Shown here piece by piece: positions 1 to 8,433 of a DNA stretch of 22,001 bases (the stretch's first letter is position 1; the number at the start of each line of letters is the position of its first letter). The DNA comes from JADJQU01 sp035490315 (lineage in GTDB: Bacteria; Planctomycetota; UBA1135; GCA-002686595): positions 1 through 22,001 of the forward strand of contig DATHET010000211.1 of the NCBI GenBank assembly GCA_035490315.1, in the 5' to 3' direction. The translations under genes and the position numbers were made by a program. Below the pieces are notes generated by a model. That model was not told where the DNA came from. It did not search any database and saw nothing but the letters and a program-made list of their open reading frames with translations.

Positions 1-618
1 CGCTGGTGCCATGTCACGGGCATCGACTACGTGCCCGCGCTGATCGACCAGGCCCGCGTGCGCGCGGCGGCGGACCACCTGCCGGTGAAGTTCCAGGTCG
101 GCGATGCGGAAAACCTGGAGTTCCCGGACGCTTCCTTCGATTATGTCCTCTCGACCTTCGGCGTGATGTTCGCGCCGGATCAGGAGCGCGCGGCGAGCGA
201 GATGCTGCGCGTGTGCAAGCCGGGCGGGACGATCGGCCTCGCGAATTGGACTCCCAATGGATTCCCGGGCCAGATGTTCCGCGCCGTCGCGAAGCACGTG
301 CCGCCGCCGGCCGGTCTGCGGCCTGCGTCGGCCTGGGGAACGCGCGAGCGGCTCGAGGAGCTGTTCGGTTCCGCGTCGACGAGCATCACGGCCGAGCCGC
401 GCATCTTTTCCATGCGCTTCGAATCGCCCGAGCACTGGCTCGGGATTTTCCGCCAGTGGTTCGGCCCGATGAACACGGCTTTCGCACGGCTCGACGCCGC
501 CGGGCAGGCGACGCTGGCCAGCGATCTGCTCGAGCTGGTGCGCCAGAACGATCGCTCCGGCGGACGCGCGCTGGTGATTCCTTCGGAATACCTCGAGGTC
601 GTCATCCAACGCCGTTGA
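1..618 (+). CDS. Class I SAM-dependent methyltransferase (5' end outside window)
   Basis: The reading frame is open from the first base, so the N-terminus and the glycine-rich SAM loop (motif I) lie upstream of the window. What remains (205 codons) fits the UbiE/Methyltransf_11 fold. The strand-2 acidic turn is VTGIDYVP. It is followed by VGDAENLEFPDASFDYV, the usual adenine-binding Asp plus the post-II strand, and then by MLRVCKPGGTIGLANW, the post-III loop and strand. The C-terminal third, with an aromatic-rich segment SPEHWLGIFRQWFGP, would form the substrate cap. Members of this group methylate small molecules such as quinones, lipids or natural products. Nothing visible here fixes the substrate. 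The stop lies 72 bp before the next gene on the same strand. Confidence 0.85.
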   Translation, partial: RWCHVTGIDYVPALIDQARVRAAADHLPVKFQVGDAENLEFPDASFDYVLSTFGVMFAPDQERAASEMLRVCKPGGTIGLANWTPNGFPGQMFRAVAKHVPPPAGLRPASAWGTRERLEELFGSASTSITAEPRIFSMRFESPEHWLGIFRQWFGPMNTAFARLDAAGQATLASDLLELVRQNDRSGGRALVIPSEYLEVVIQRR

Positions 619-671
619 GCGCGGCCGTCGTGCCGCGGGGCCTCGAGAGCGGCCGGGCTCGCTCCGCGCGC

Positions 672-680
672 TGCTAGACT
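672..680 (+). promoter_or_regulatory. Candidate extended -10 element (TGCTAGACT) before the YfhO-like gene
   Basis: TG-n-TAGACT has the extended -10 arrangement and starts 16 nt before the first base of the ATG at 691 (counting from the hexamer). A transcript starting about 7 nt downstream would be almost leaderless, which fits the lack of a Shine-Dalgarno sequence. No convincing -35 box sits 17 bp upstream. Related TAGnCT hexamers lie 13-15 nt before the starts at 12413 and 16606. This rests on sequence pattern only. Confidence 0.3.
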
Positions 681-690
681 GCCCGCGACG

Positions 691-2985
691 ATGACGAGCC
701 CTGTCCCCACCCGCTCCCGCAGGGTCGTGGTCCTGCTCGCGCTGCTGGTCGTCGCCCTGACGCTCGCCTTCCATCGCCAGTTCTTTTCCGGCGAGGCGCT
801 GATCTACGGATTCGACTCGGCGCAGCTGCACTATCCGCGCTACCGGATCCTGTGCGACTCGCTGCAGCAGGACCACGCCCTGCCCCTCTGGCAGAACCTC
901 CTGTATGGCGGAGCGCCGTTCCACGCCAGTCCGGAGAACCCGACGCTGTATCCGCTGGTGCTGCTCTTCGCCTCGCTGTGCTCGCCGGTGTGGACGATCA
1001 ACTTGATGATCGTCGTGCACCTCGCCGTGGGCGGGCTCGGCATGTACTTCCTGATCCTCTGCCTGTGGCGGAGGATGGCGCCGCGCGAGGCCGACGAGAT
1101 CGCGGCGGCGGGCGCCTGCGTCGGAGCGACGATTTTCGCGCTCAACTTTTTCACGCGCCAGAACCACATCGATTACGTTTCCTACGGCGCGGCGGTCGCG
1201 CTGGGGCCGTGGCTCTTGCTCGCGGCCGAAGCGATGCTGCACGGCGAGCGGCCGCGGCGCGCGGCGGGCTGGCTCGCGCTCCTGATCGCGCTCGAGGTTT
1301 TCACGGGTGGGATCTTCGTGATTCCCTACACGCTGCTCGCGCTCGGCCTGTGGATCTTTTTCCTCGGCCTGCTCGGAGGAAAAGAGCAGCGCAGGCGCAG
1401 CTTGACCTGGGGCGTGCTGGCCCTGACCCTCGCCGGCGCGATCGTGATGGCCAAGTACCTCCCCTACCGCGAATGGGCGGAGACGACCAACCGTCCCGGT
1501 CGCCTGTCCTACGGCAATGCGCGCGCGGGCCCGGTCGTGACCGACTGGGGCGAGACCTGGAAGCGCGTGCGCTGGGTCACCGGCGGAGGATGGTCGCTCT
1601 TGCCGCTGCTGCTCGCCCTGCCCTTGCTGCGCCACGGCGTGGTGCGCCTCCTGTTCTGCGCGACGGTGTTCTTCTTCCTGGTCTACGCCGGTGGGCCGGT
1701 TCACCGGTTCCTGTACGACTGGGTTCCGCCCTTCGATCGCGTGCGCAACGTGCTGCGCGCCTGGGCCGGAGTGAATCTGCTCTATCCGATCGCGGCGGGA
1801 CTCGGCGTGTGCTGGGGATTGTCGCGGCTGCGCTGGAAAGCGGGCTCCAGCCTGCCCGCCTGGCTGGGCGCTGGCCTCGCGATCCTGCTCTCGCCGATGC
1901 TCGCCTATTCCTGGCGTGCGGAGCGGATCGTGAAGGAGCCGACGCGCTTCTCCGAGCTCGTCACGCGCTACACGCAGTGGCCCGAGGCGGCGCGGCGCTG
2001 CGGTGAAGAATGGCGCGCGGTGTTCTTCGACAAGCGCGAGCCCGACGGCCGCAACGAGCAGTTCATCTCCACGGCGCTCGGCGTCGAGACGGTCGCGGGT
2101 TACCTCGGCCACGTCTGGCCAGTTCCCCTGGAGCAGCACATCTACGGGCCCGAGACCGCGCGGCTTGCTCCAGGCCTGCGCCAGCGCCGCCTTGGAACAC
2201 TCTCGGTGCGCTGGCTGGTGTTCGGCGATACGAGCATCGCGTCCGCGCCGCGCGCCGCGGACATCTTCCCGCCCGGAGTCGACGGCACGACGCTGCTCGA
2301 GAATCCCTACGCGCGCCCGCGCGCCATGCTGCCCGCTGCCGTCATCGGAGTCTGCGGCGACATCGACGAGCTGGTCACTTACACGCTGCTCGACGACCCG
2401 CGCTTCCCGATCCGCGACGCGAGCGTGGTCCGCTTCGAGAGCCAGGGCGCGATCAGCTCCGCGGAGAGCTCCAGCCTGGATGCGATCGTGGTGGTCGGCG
2501 GAGACGAAGATGTCGGCGTCGAGACCGCGATGTCCGGTTCGCGAGTCGTGAGCACGATTGGCGTGCACTCCCCGCTGACGGACGAGGACCGCGCTCTGCT
2601 CACGGATCTCGCCAAGCTGGTCGCGGACAAGGTCGCACGCGGTCCGGCTCAGGCCGCGCTCTTTGCGCGGGAATCCGGGGCCAGCGCGCGTGTCGAGCTG
2701 CGCGGCGAGCGAGCTCAGGGAGGCGGGCGATTCGTCGTGCTCTCCGAGCCCTGGTCCTGGTACCCCGGCTGGACCGCGCACAGCGTGGGAGACAGTGCGC
2801 CGCTCGACATCCGCGAGGCCGATGGAATCTGCTCGGCGGTCCTGCTTCCGGTCGGAATCAGCGGATTCCGCGCGGAATACGGGCCTGCATCGGTTCGCGC
2901 CGGGGCGTGGATCGGCGCGATCGGGCTGCTCGCCACCCTGTGGGTGATCGCGCGCAAGGGAAGCCCGCGCACGATCAACCGATAG
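691..2985 (+). CDS. YfhO-family multi-pass membrane protein (putative GT-C-like glycosyltransferase)
   Basis: The product has 764 residues. Helix 1 is at about residues 11-29. It is followed by a family-like loop with FDSAQLHYPRYR at 41-52, then PLWQNLLYGGAPF at 65-77 and the PTLYPL entry into the next helix. This acidic, aromatic loop after TM1 is typical of YfhO/GT-C membrane proteins that use lipid-linked sugars. Many more hydrophobic helices run to about residue 420. The rest is a large extracytoplasmic domain containing EPWSWYPGWTAHSVGD, a typical YfhO C-terminal motif. A last helix at about 733-752 leads to a short basic tail. In Bacillus and Listeria, YfhO/GtlB relatives glycosylate teichoic acids. 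Here the acceptor is unknown and more likely an envelope glycan or lipid. No sugar-nucleotide genes are adjacent. The start is the first ATG, without an SD. Confidence 0.8.
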   Translation: MTSPVPTRSRRVVVLLALLVVALTLAFHRQFFSGEALIYGFDSAQLHYPRYRILCDSLQQDHALPLWQNLLYGGAPFHASPENPTLYPLVLLFASLCSPVWTINLMIVVHLAVGGLGMYFLILCLWRRMAPREADEIAAAGACVGATIFALNFFTRQNHIDYVSYGAAVALGPWLLLAAEAMLHGERPRRAAGWLALLIALEVFTGGIFVIPYTLLALGLWIFFLGLLGGKEQRRRSLTWGVLALTLAGAIVMAKYLPYREWAETTNRPGRLSYGNARAGPVVTDWGETWKRVRWVTGGGWSLLPLLLALPLLRHGVVRLLFCATVFFFLVYAGGPVHRFLYDWVPPFDRVRNVLRAWAGVNLLYPIAAGLGVCWGLSRLRWKAGSSLPAWLGAGLAILLSPMLAYSWRAERIVKEPTRFSELVTRYTQWPEAARRCGEEWRAVFFDKREPDGRNEQFISTALGVETVAGYLGHVWPVPLEQHIYGPETARLAPGLRQRRLGTLSVRWLVFGDTSIASAPRAADIFPPGVDGTTLLENPYARPRAMLPAAVIGVCGDIDELVTYTLLDDPRFPIRDASVVRFESQGAISSAESSSLDAIVVVGGDEDVGVETAMSGSRVVSTIGVHSPLTDEDRALLTDLAKLVADKVARGPAQAALFARESGASARVELRGERAQGGGRFVVLSEPWSWYPGWTAHSVGDSAPLDIREADGICSAVLLPVGISGFRAEYGPASVRAGAWIGAIGLLATLWVIARKGSPRTINR

Positions 2986-2987
2986 CG

Positions 2988-3011
2988 CGCCGATGCCGGC
3001 GCCGATGCCGG
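2988..3011. repeat. Two tandem copies of a 12-bp unit (CGCCGATGCCGG)
   Basis: Two identical 12-bp units abut each other 3 bp after the YfhO stop codon, and a partial third resemblance (GAGATGCCGCG) follows. The tract is too short to call a VNTR. It probably arose by slippage in non-coding sequence. Confidence 0.6.
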
Positions 3012-3104
3012 AGCGAGATGCCGCGCCCTCATGCCTGGATTCCGCGCGCCGATTCCCGAGAACTAGGTATTTGGATCCACACACAGCCCCGAGGAGGATT
3101 CTTG

Positions 3105-3137
3105 ATGTTGGCTTGCACTGTCTCCAGAGACGACTGA
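3105..3137 (+). CDS. Tiny ORF (10 codons) behind a strong Shine-Dalgarno; possible leader peptide
   Basis: GAGGAGG at 3091-3097 is the best ribosome binding site in this part of the window. It sits 7 nt before an ATG that opens MLACTVSRDD and then a stop. The in-frame TTG just before the ATG would give 11 codons. No longer frame uses this SD. The zinc-ribbon gene begins 83 nt after the stop, so a translated leader controlling it is possible. An artefact of a degraded gene is equally possible. There is no clear run of one amino acid that would suggest classical attenuation. The 2986-3220 gap otherwise shows only the 12-bp tandem repeat. Confidence 0.3.
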   Translation: MLACTVSRDD

Positions 3138-3220
3138 TTCACCGTCGGTAGTCCGCCCAGGCCAGGCGAGCTATTCCACACTGGATGCACCACCTCGATT
3201 TCCACCGCGACCGCAGCACC

Positions 3221-3421
3221 ATGCCTCAATGTCCGAACTGCGGCACGCAGGCACCGGTCGTGGTCGTGTGTGAGAACTGCGGGGATCGCCGCTGCAACGT
3301 CGCCGGGAAGAAGGCCGACGGCAGCAAGGGCTGCGCATCCAAGGGCGGCGACGGACGCGGAGCAGGCGCTCCCTACGCGCGCTGCAGCGTGTGCAAGAAG
3401 GGCATCTACCGCAAGCTCTGA
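3221..3421 (+). CDS. Small zinc-ribbon protein, 66 aa
   Basis: MPQCPNCG opens the protein with a CxxC knuckle (C4, C7). It is followed by CENCGDRRC (C17, C20, C25), C38, and a C-terminal CSVCKKG (C55, C58). The CxxC pairs suggest at least one and probably two zinc ribbons. A Gly/Lys-rich linker (KKADGSKGCASKGGDGRG) lies between them. Such proteins often bind nucleic acid or act as adaptors. No specific function is supported. An in-frame ATG at 3185 would add 12 residues, but the family-like MPxCPxCG start makes 3221 the better choice. Neither start has a good SD. Confidence 0.7.
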   Translation: MPQCPNCGTQAPVVVVCENCGDRRCNVAGKKADGSKGCASKGGDGRGAGAPYARCSVCKKGIYRKL

Positions 3422-3454
3422 CTCACGGCGCGGCGTCGTGCGCGGCAGCGCGGA

Positions 3455-3796
3455 TCAGCTCGGCCCTTGTGCGTCTCGCCGCACGTGATCCAAGGTGGCG
3501 ACAACAGCGAGCAGGAGATCCAAGGGCGCGCCGATCAGGTGAGGCGTGAGGAACTCGTGGGCTTCGATCGCCGTCATCGGTCCCTGCCGCACCTGGTCGT
3601 AGAGTTCCTGCTGCAGCTGCGCGACTTTCTTGCGCGCGTTTCCGTCGCCTGTCTGCCCCGTCTCGAGCTGAAGATCTTCTTCGCGCGCGGCAGCGACCGC
3701 GAGACGGAGCTCGGTCGCGATTCGCAGGACACTCGTTTGTTGTTCGATCCGTTTCACCGCTTTGTCGCTCTCCGCCTCCCCGTAAGTCGTTGACAT
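3455..3796 (-). CDS. Hypothetical helical protein, 113 aa
   Basis: I do not recognise this family. From the chosen ATG (MSTTYGEAESDKAVKR) the protein is strongly helical, with heptad-like stretches (ELRLAVAAAREEDLQLE, KKVAQLQQELYDQV). It ends in a hydrophobic helix, APLDLLLAVVATLDHV. Charge and hydrophobic patterning look like a real small cytosolic protein, more so than the opposite-strand frame. An upstream in-frame ATG at 3853 would add 19 residues. Frames reaching further upstream run into the divergent tgt gene and look spurious. No SD precedes either start. Third codon positions are less GC-biased than in neighbouring genes. Confidence 0.55.
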   Translation of the reverse strand: MSTTYGEAESDKAVKRIEQQTSVLRIATELRLAVAAAREEDLQLETGQTGDGNARKKVAQLQQELYDQVRQGPMTAIEAHEFLTPHLIGAPLDLLLAVVATLDHVRRDAQGPS

Positions 3797-3929
3797 CGGG
3801 CTCGGAAGTGGAGATGGGATAATTCCTAGCGTGTCGATTCGCTTGCTCGTCATCTTGCATTTTGTGCCAAACGATTCAGCGCGAAACGTCGCAGTTTCGA
3901 GCTGATTCGTGCGTTCGATCTGTCTCGCA

Positions 3930-3958
3930 TTTCCCGATGACACCGAGCGTGCTATCGT
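3930..3958 (+). promoter_or_regulatory. Weak sigma70-like promoter candidate before the tgt fusion gene
   Basis: TTTCCC and TATCGT are 17 bp apart, inside the 220-bp divergent gap (3797-4016) that is AT-richer than its surroundings. The hexamers are poor matches to consensus. The gap must hold promoters for both directions, but no site stands out. Confidence 0.2.
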
Positions 3959-4016
3959 CGCTGCCCTCCAAGTGCGTCGAGGTGCGCGCGAATCTGACCT
4001 CGGCGTCTTTCCATCC

Positions 4017-6062
<2,046 letters not shown>

Positions 6063-6065
6063 CTC

Positions 6066-6299
6066 ATGCAGATGCGCAAATTCCAGCTCCGCGACGAGTT
6101 CATCGAGCTCTCGAGCCTCCTGAAATTCGAAGGCGTCTGCTCGAGCGGCGGCGAGGCCAAGATGCTGGTCGCCGCCGGAAAAGTGCAGGTCGACGGCGCG
6201 GTCGAGCTGCGCAAGGCCTGCAAGATCCGCGCAGGCCAGCGCGTGCAGACCGGCGACGTGCAGATCGAGATCCTCGCGGCGCCGCCGGCCGAGAAGTAG
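6066..6299 (+). CDS. YbcJ-like S4-domain RNA-binding protein
   Basis: This 77-residue protein is nearly all one S4 domain, the RNA-binding alpha-L motif of ribosomal protein S4, RluA-type synthases and tyrosyl-tRNA synthetase. FIELSSLLKFEGVCSSGGEA (12-31) and GKVQVDGAVELRKACKI (38-54) match the pattern of E. coli YbcJ very closely. YbcJ binds RNA, and its exact role is not settled. The gene starts 3 nt after the tgt-fusion stop, so the two are almost certainly co-transcribed and probably translationally coupled. That context suggests a role in tRNA or rRNA handling. A second ATG at 6072 would shorten the protein by 2 residues. Confidence 0.88.
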   Translation: MQMRKFQLRDEFIELSSLLKFEGVCSSGGEAKMLVAAGKVQVDGAVELRKACKIRAGQRVQTGDVQIEILAAPPAEK

Positions 6300-6358
6300 C
6301 TCGGTCCGGCTGGCATTTCGCCTTCAGGTGAAGCGCCGCCACCCGTCGATGTAGGGCC

Positions 6359-6856
6359 GTGGCCGGCTCCAAGACCGCGCGCGCGCCTCGCTCGAGGCCT
6401 GAGCTTCGATCCGCGCCCGCGGTCTGCGATCCACGAGAGACCGCGCCCGAGTTCGTCGCCCTCGCGCCCGAGGTCCAGGCCGAGCTGCGGCTCGGCTGGC
6501 GGGAGAGCGACGCGCGCGACGAGCGTGTCCGCTTCCTCGAGCGCTGGGATCGCAAGCGCGGAATGCTGGAAGCCTGGCTGCTCGTCGGCTTCACGGAACT
6601 CTGCCTCTACGGCTTCGATTGGCTGCACCTCTTCGCGGCCTCCGCCCTCGCGATCCTGATCGGCGAAGCCTGGTGGCGTTGCCGAGCGGGCCAGATGGCG
6701 ACGCCTGCGATCGCCGCCAGCGCGTCTCTCTCACTGCAGATGCTCTGGCTGGTCACCGGTCACGGCAATGCCTTCACGCTCCTGACCAGCACATCCTTCA
6801 TCGCCTTCGCGAGCGCCTACCTCGGACTGCGCCGCGGGCAGCGCGGGAGCGAGTGA
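6359..6856 (+). CDS. Small membrane protein of unknown function, GTG start
   Basis: I do not recognise a family. The frame opens with GTG at 6359, 59 bp after the S4 gene, and gives 165 residues. The first 60 residues are Arg/Glu-rich and probably cytosolic. Three or four hydrophobic helices follow, around MLEAWLLVGFTELCLYGF, LHLFAASALAILIGEAW, IAASASLSLQMLWLV and LLTSTSFIAFASAYLGL. The tail is short and basic. Codon use (C/G at third positions) supports this strand over the long antisense frame. No SD is visible upstream of the GTG. The true start could be internal (ATG before LEAWLL), giving a purely membrane protein. The gene converges with the PRC-barrel gene. Confidence 0.6.
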   Translation: MAGSKTARAPRSRPELRSAPAVCDPRETAPEFVALAPEVQAELRLGWRESDARDERVRFLERWDRKRGMLEAWLLVGFTELCLYGFDWLHLFAASALAILIGEAWWRCRAGQMATPAIAASASLSLQMLWLVTGHGNAFTLLTSTSFIAFASAYLGLRRGQRGSE

Positions 6857-6860
6857 GGGC

Positions 6861-6907
6861 AAAAAATCGGGGCGGCCCGTGCATCGTTTTTGATGCAGAG
6901 GCCGTCC
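6861..6907 (-). terminator. Intrinsic terminator of the PRC-barrel gene
   Basis: Read on the minus strand, a GC-rich stem pairs 6900-6904 with 6873-6877. A 2x2 internal loop follows, then a 6-bp stem (6892-6897 with 6880-6885), a 6-nt loop and a run of six T residues (complement of 6861-6866). Stem plus T-run is the canonical Rho-independent form. It begins about 75 nt after the PRC-barrel stop codon. The T-run lies 4 bp beyond the stop of the converging plus-strand gene. On the plus strand no T-run follows the hairpin, so termination is probably one-way. Confidence 0.75.
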
Positions 6908-6940
6908 CAGGAAAGGCGGAACAGTAGTTCGCCTTCATTG

Positions 6941-6962
6941 CGGCGGGAAGTGAATCCCGCCG
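6941..6962. repeat. Perfect 8-bp inverted repeat with 6-nt loop
   Basis: CGGCGGGA and TCCCGCCG flank a 6-nt loop. The hairpin lies 18 bp downstream of the PRC-barrel stop, before the T-rich terminator. No T-run follows it on either strand, so it may stabilise the 3' end of the mRNA and not act as a terminator. Confidence 0.55.
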
Positions 6963-6980
6963 TTGACGTGTGCGACGTGA

Positions 6981-8099
6981 TCAGCCGCCGCCCTTGCCGC
7001 CCGGCTTGTTGCCCGGCTTGTTGCCGCCCGCAGGCTTGTCGCCTTGCGGCTTGTCACCTTGAGGCTTGCCGCCGGTGTCGCCGGGCTTGGCCGGATTGGC
7101 GGGCGCAGGAGCCTTGCCCGCATTGTTCGAGCTCCAGTACGGGCGCACCGAGTAGTAGTTGTACATCTCACCGACCCACATCGGATCGGACATCTGCTTC
7201 CAGCCCTCGTCGCCGATAGCGAACTCAGGCGCGCCGGTCAGGCGATCGCGCGGCGCGGTCAACTGGAAGCGATCCTTCTCGTCCAAACGCGAGGCGCGCA
7301 GAGTTTCCCAGGGCATCGCAACCACGCGGCCGTTAGCGCCGCTCGCGTCGTCGATCGAAACTGCTGCATAGTTCAAGCGTCCCGCAGCAGGATCGAACAC
7401 GAGTTGGCCGAGGCGACCGACGGGTTGTCCGTTCGCGTCGACGACCGCCTGGCTCTGGAGCTTCGATGCGCGGAAGAAAGCTCCCGCCCGCGGGGCGCTG
7501 GCTTCACGAACGCCAACCCCGCCGCCCGCTGCGGCCGGCGGAGCGAAGAACGTGTCGCTCTCGTCCCACACGCGAAGATCGTTGTCCTTGGGCCAGGCCG
7601 TGGTGTCGAAATTCGGCGCGGTCTTCCAGCGAGCCGCGTCGACGCTGGTGAGCGTCGCGACGGAGGGCCGGCTCAGACCGACACTCCCGGCTGCACCCGG
7701 GGTTTCCGCGGGAGGAGTCGTGAAGCGCAAGCTGCGCCATGGCACGGGGATCAGCGTCGATTGACCATCGCTGCCTGCAACCACCGCATAGGCGATGGCG
7801 CCGTCTCCGCGCAGCACGAGATCGTTGATGCGACCGATCTTCGTGCCCGACGCATCCTGGATCTCCGTTCCGATCAGCTTGTCGCTGCGCTGCAGGCTCA
7901 GGCCTTGGGCATTGGCGGTCGCTCCCGCGGCACCGCCGACCTGACCGGGGGCTACCGGCTGTCCGGCAGGCGGAGTCTGGCCACCGGGCGGAGTCTGTCC
8001 AGGCTTGCCTCCGCCGGTGTTGCCCGACTGGGGCAGCATGGACATGGTGAGCGCGCTGGCTGCCAGCAGCGAGCAGGCGAGTGTGGTTCGACGGATCAT
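6981..8099 (-). CDS. Exported protein with two PRC-barrel domains
   Basis: The product has 372 residues. An N-terminal export signal (MIRRTTLACSLLAASALTMS) is followed by a Gly/Pro/Gln linker (about 24-62). A first PRC-barrel at about 68-128 contains KLIGTEIQDASGTKIGRIND and later IPVPWRSL. A spacer leads to a second PRC-barrel at about 208-282, with VVDANGQPVGRLGQLVFD and VAMPWETL. The C-terminus is low-complexity, with Lys-Pro-Gln-Gly-Asp repeats and a KGGG end. PRC-barrels occur in photosynthetic reaction centre H, RimM and many sporulation or envelope proteins. They mediate protein or surface contacts and are not enzymes. The start is fixed by GGAGG (complement of 8106-8110), 6 nt before the ATG. 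The frame is open for 76 codons upstream, but those residues look non-coding. The gene lies 334 bp downstream of the sigma-fusion gene and ends before a good terminator. Confidence 0.85.
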   Translation of the reverse strand: MIRRTTLACSLLAASALTMSMLPQSGNTGGGKPGQTPPGGQTPPAGQPVAPGQVGGAAGATANAQGLSLQRSDKLIGTEIQDASGTKIGRINDLVLRGDGAIAYAVVAGSDGQSTLIPVPWRSLRFTTPPAETPGAAGSVGLSRPSVATLTSVDAARWKTAPNFDTTAWPKDNDLRVWDESDTFFAPPAAAGGGVGVREASAPRAGAFFRASKLQSQAVVDANGQPVGRLGQLVFDPAAGRLNYAAVSIDDASGANGRVVAMPWETLRASRLDEKDRFQLTAPRDRLTGAPEFAIGDEGWKQMSDPMWVGEMYNYYSVRPYWSSNNAGKAPAPANPAKPGDTGGKPQGDKPQGDKPAGGNKPGNKPGGKGGG

Positions 8100-8433
8100 G
8101 ATCGGCCTCCGAGTTCTTCCGGGTTCTATGGATGCTTGAATGAGGAGCGGCGCCTTCGGCTTGGACTCCGCGGTTGTTTCCGTCCTTGGGGATGCAAACG
8201 ACATGCCCAGAGTGGTTCGCATCACCGCTTCCGCGAGCCGACGGGCTTCCACCGTCCGCCAATCCGTCCGTGGCTCGCGAGAATGCGCGGAATCCGCGCT
8301 ACGGAGCAGCGCGAAGGCGCGGCACATGACCGTCTGGTTCGGCGCAGTTCTACAAGTGATTGCGCGGCATCGAGCTTTCCGCGACCCCGAGGCGCTCGGG
8401 CGAACCCTCGATTCAGGCGATCTGCAAACCCGG
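8100..8433. other. Intergenic region between sigma-fusion and PRC-barrel genes
   Basis: These 334 bp contain no convincing gene on either strand. A short hairpin, CCCGAG-gcg-CTCGGG (8386-8400), lies 33 bp after the sigma-fusion stop. It has no T-run, so it is at best a weak terminator. A TAGAAC hexamer on the minus strand (8128-8123) lies 24 nt before the PRC-barrel ATG and could be a -10 element, but no -35 partner is visible. The SD of the PRC-barrel gene is at 8106-8110. Confidence 0.5.

Noticed and set aside
3790..3823. TTGACA and GATAAT on the plus strand as a sigma70 promoter
   Set aside because: Both hexamers look good, but the spacer is 22 bp, well outside the usual 16-18, and TTGACA overlaps the start of the minus-strand gene.
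3868..3882. TTGGCAC-AAAA-TGCA on the minus strand, resembling a sigma-54 -24/-12 promoter before the 113-aa gene
   Set aside because: The GG and GC dinucleotides are separated by 8 nt where sigma-54 promoters need 10, and no enhancer-binding activator gene is nearby.
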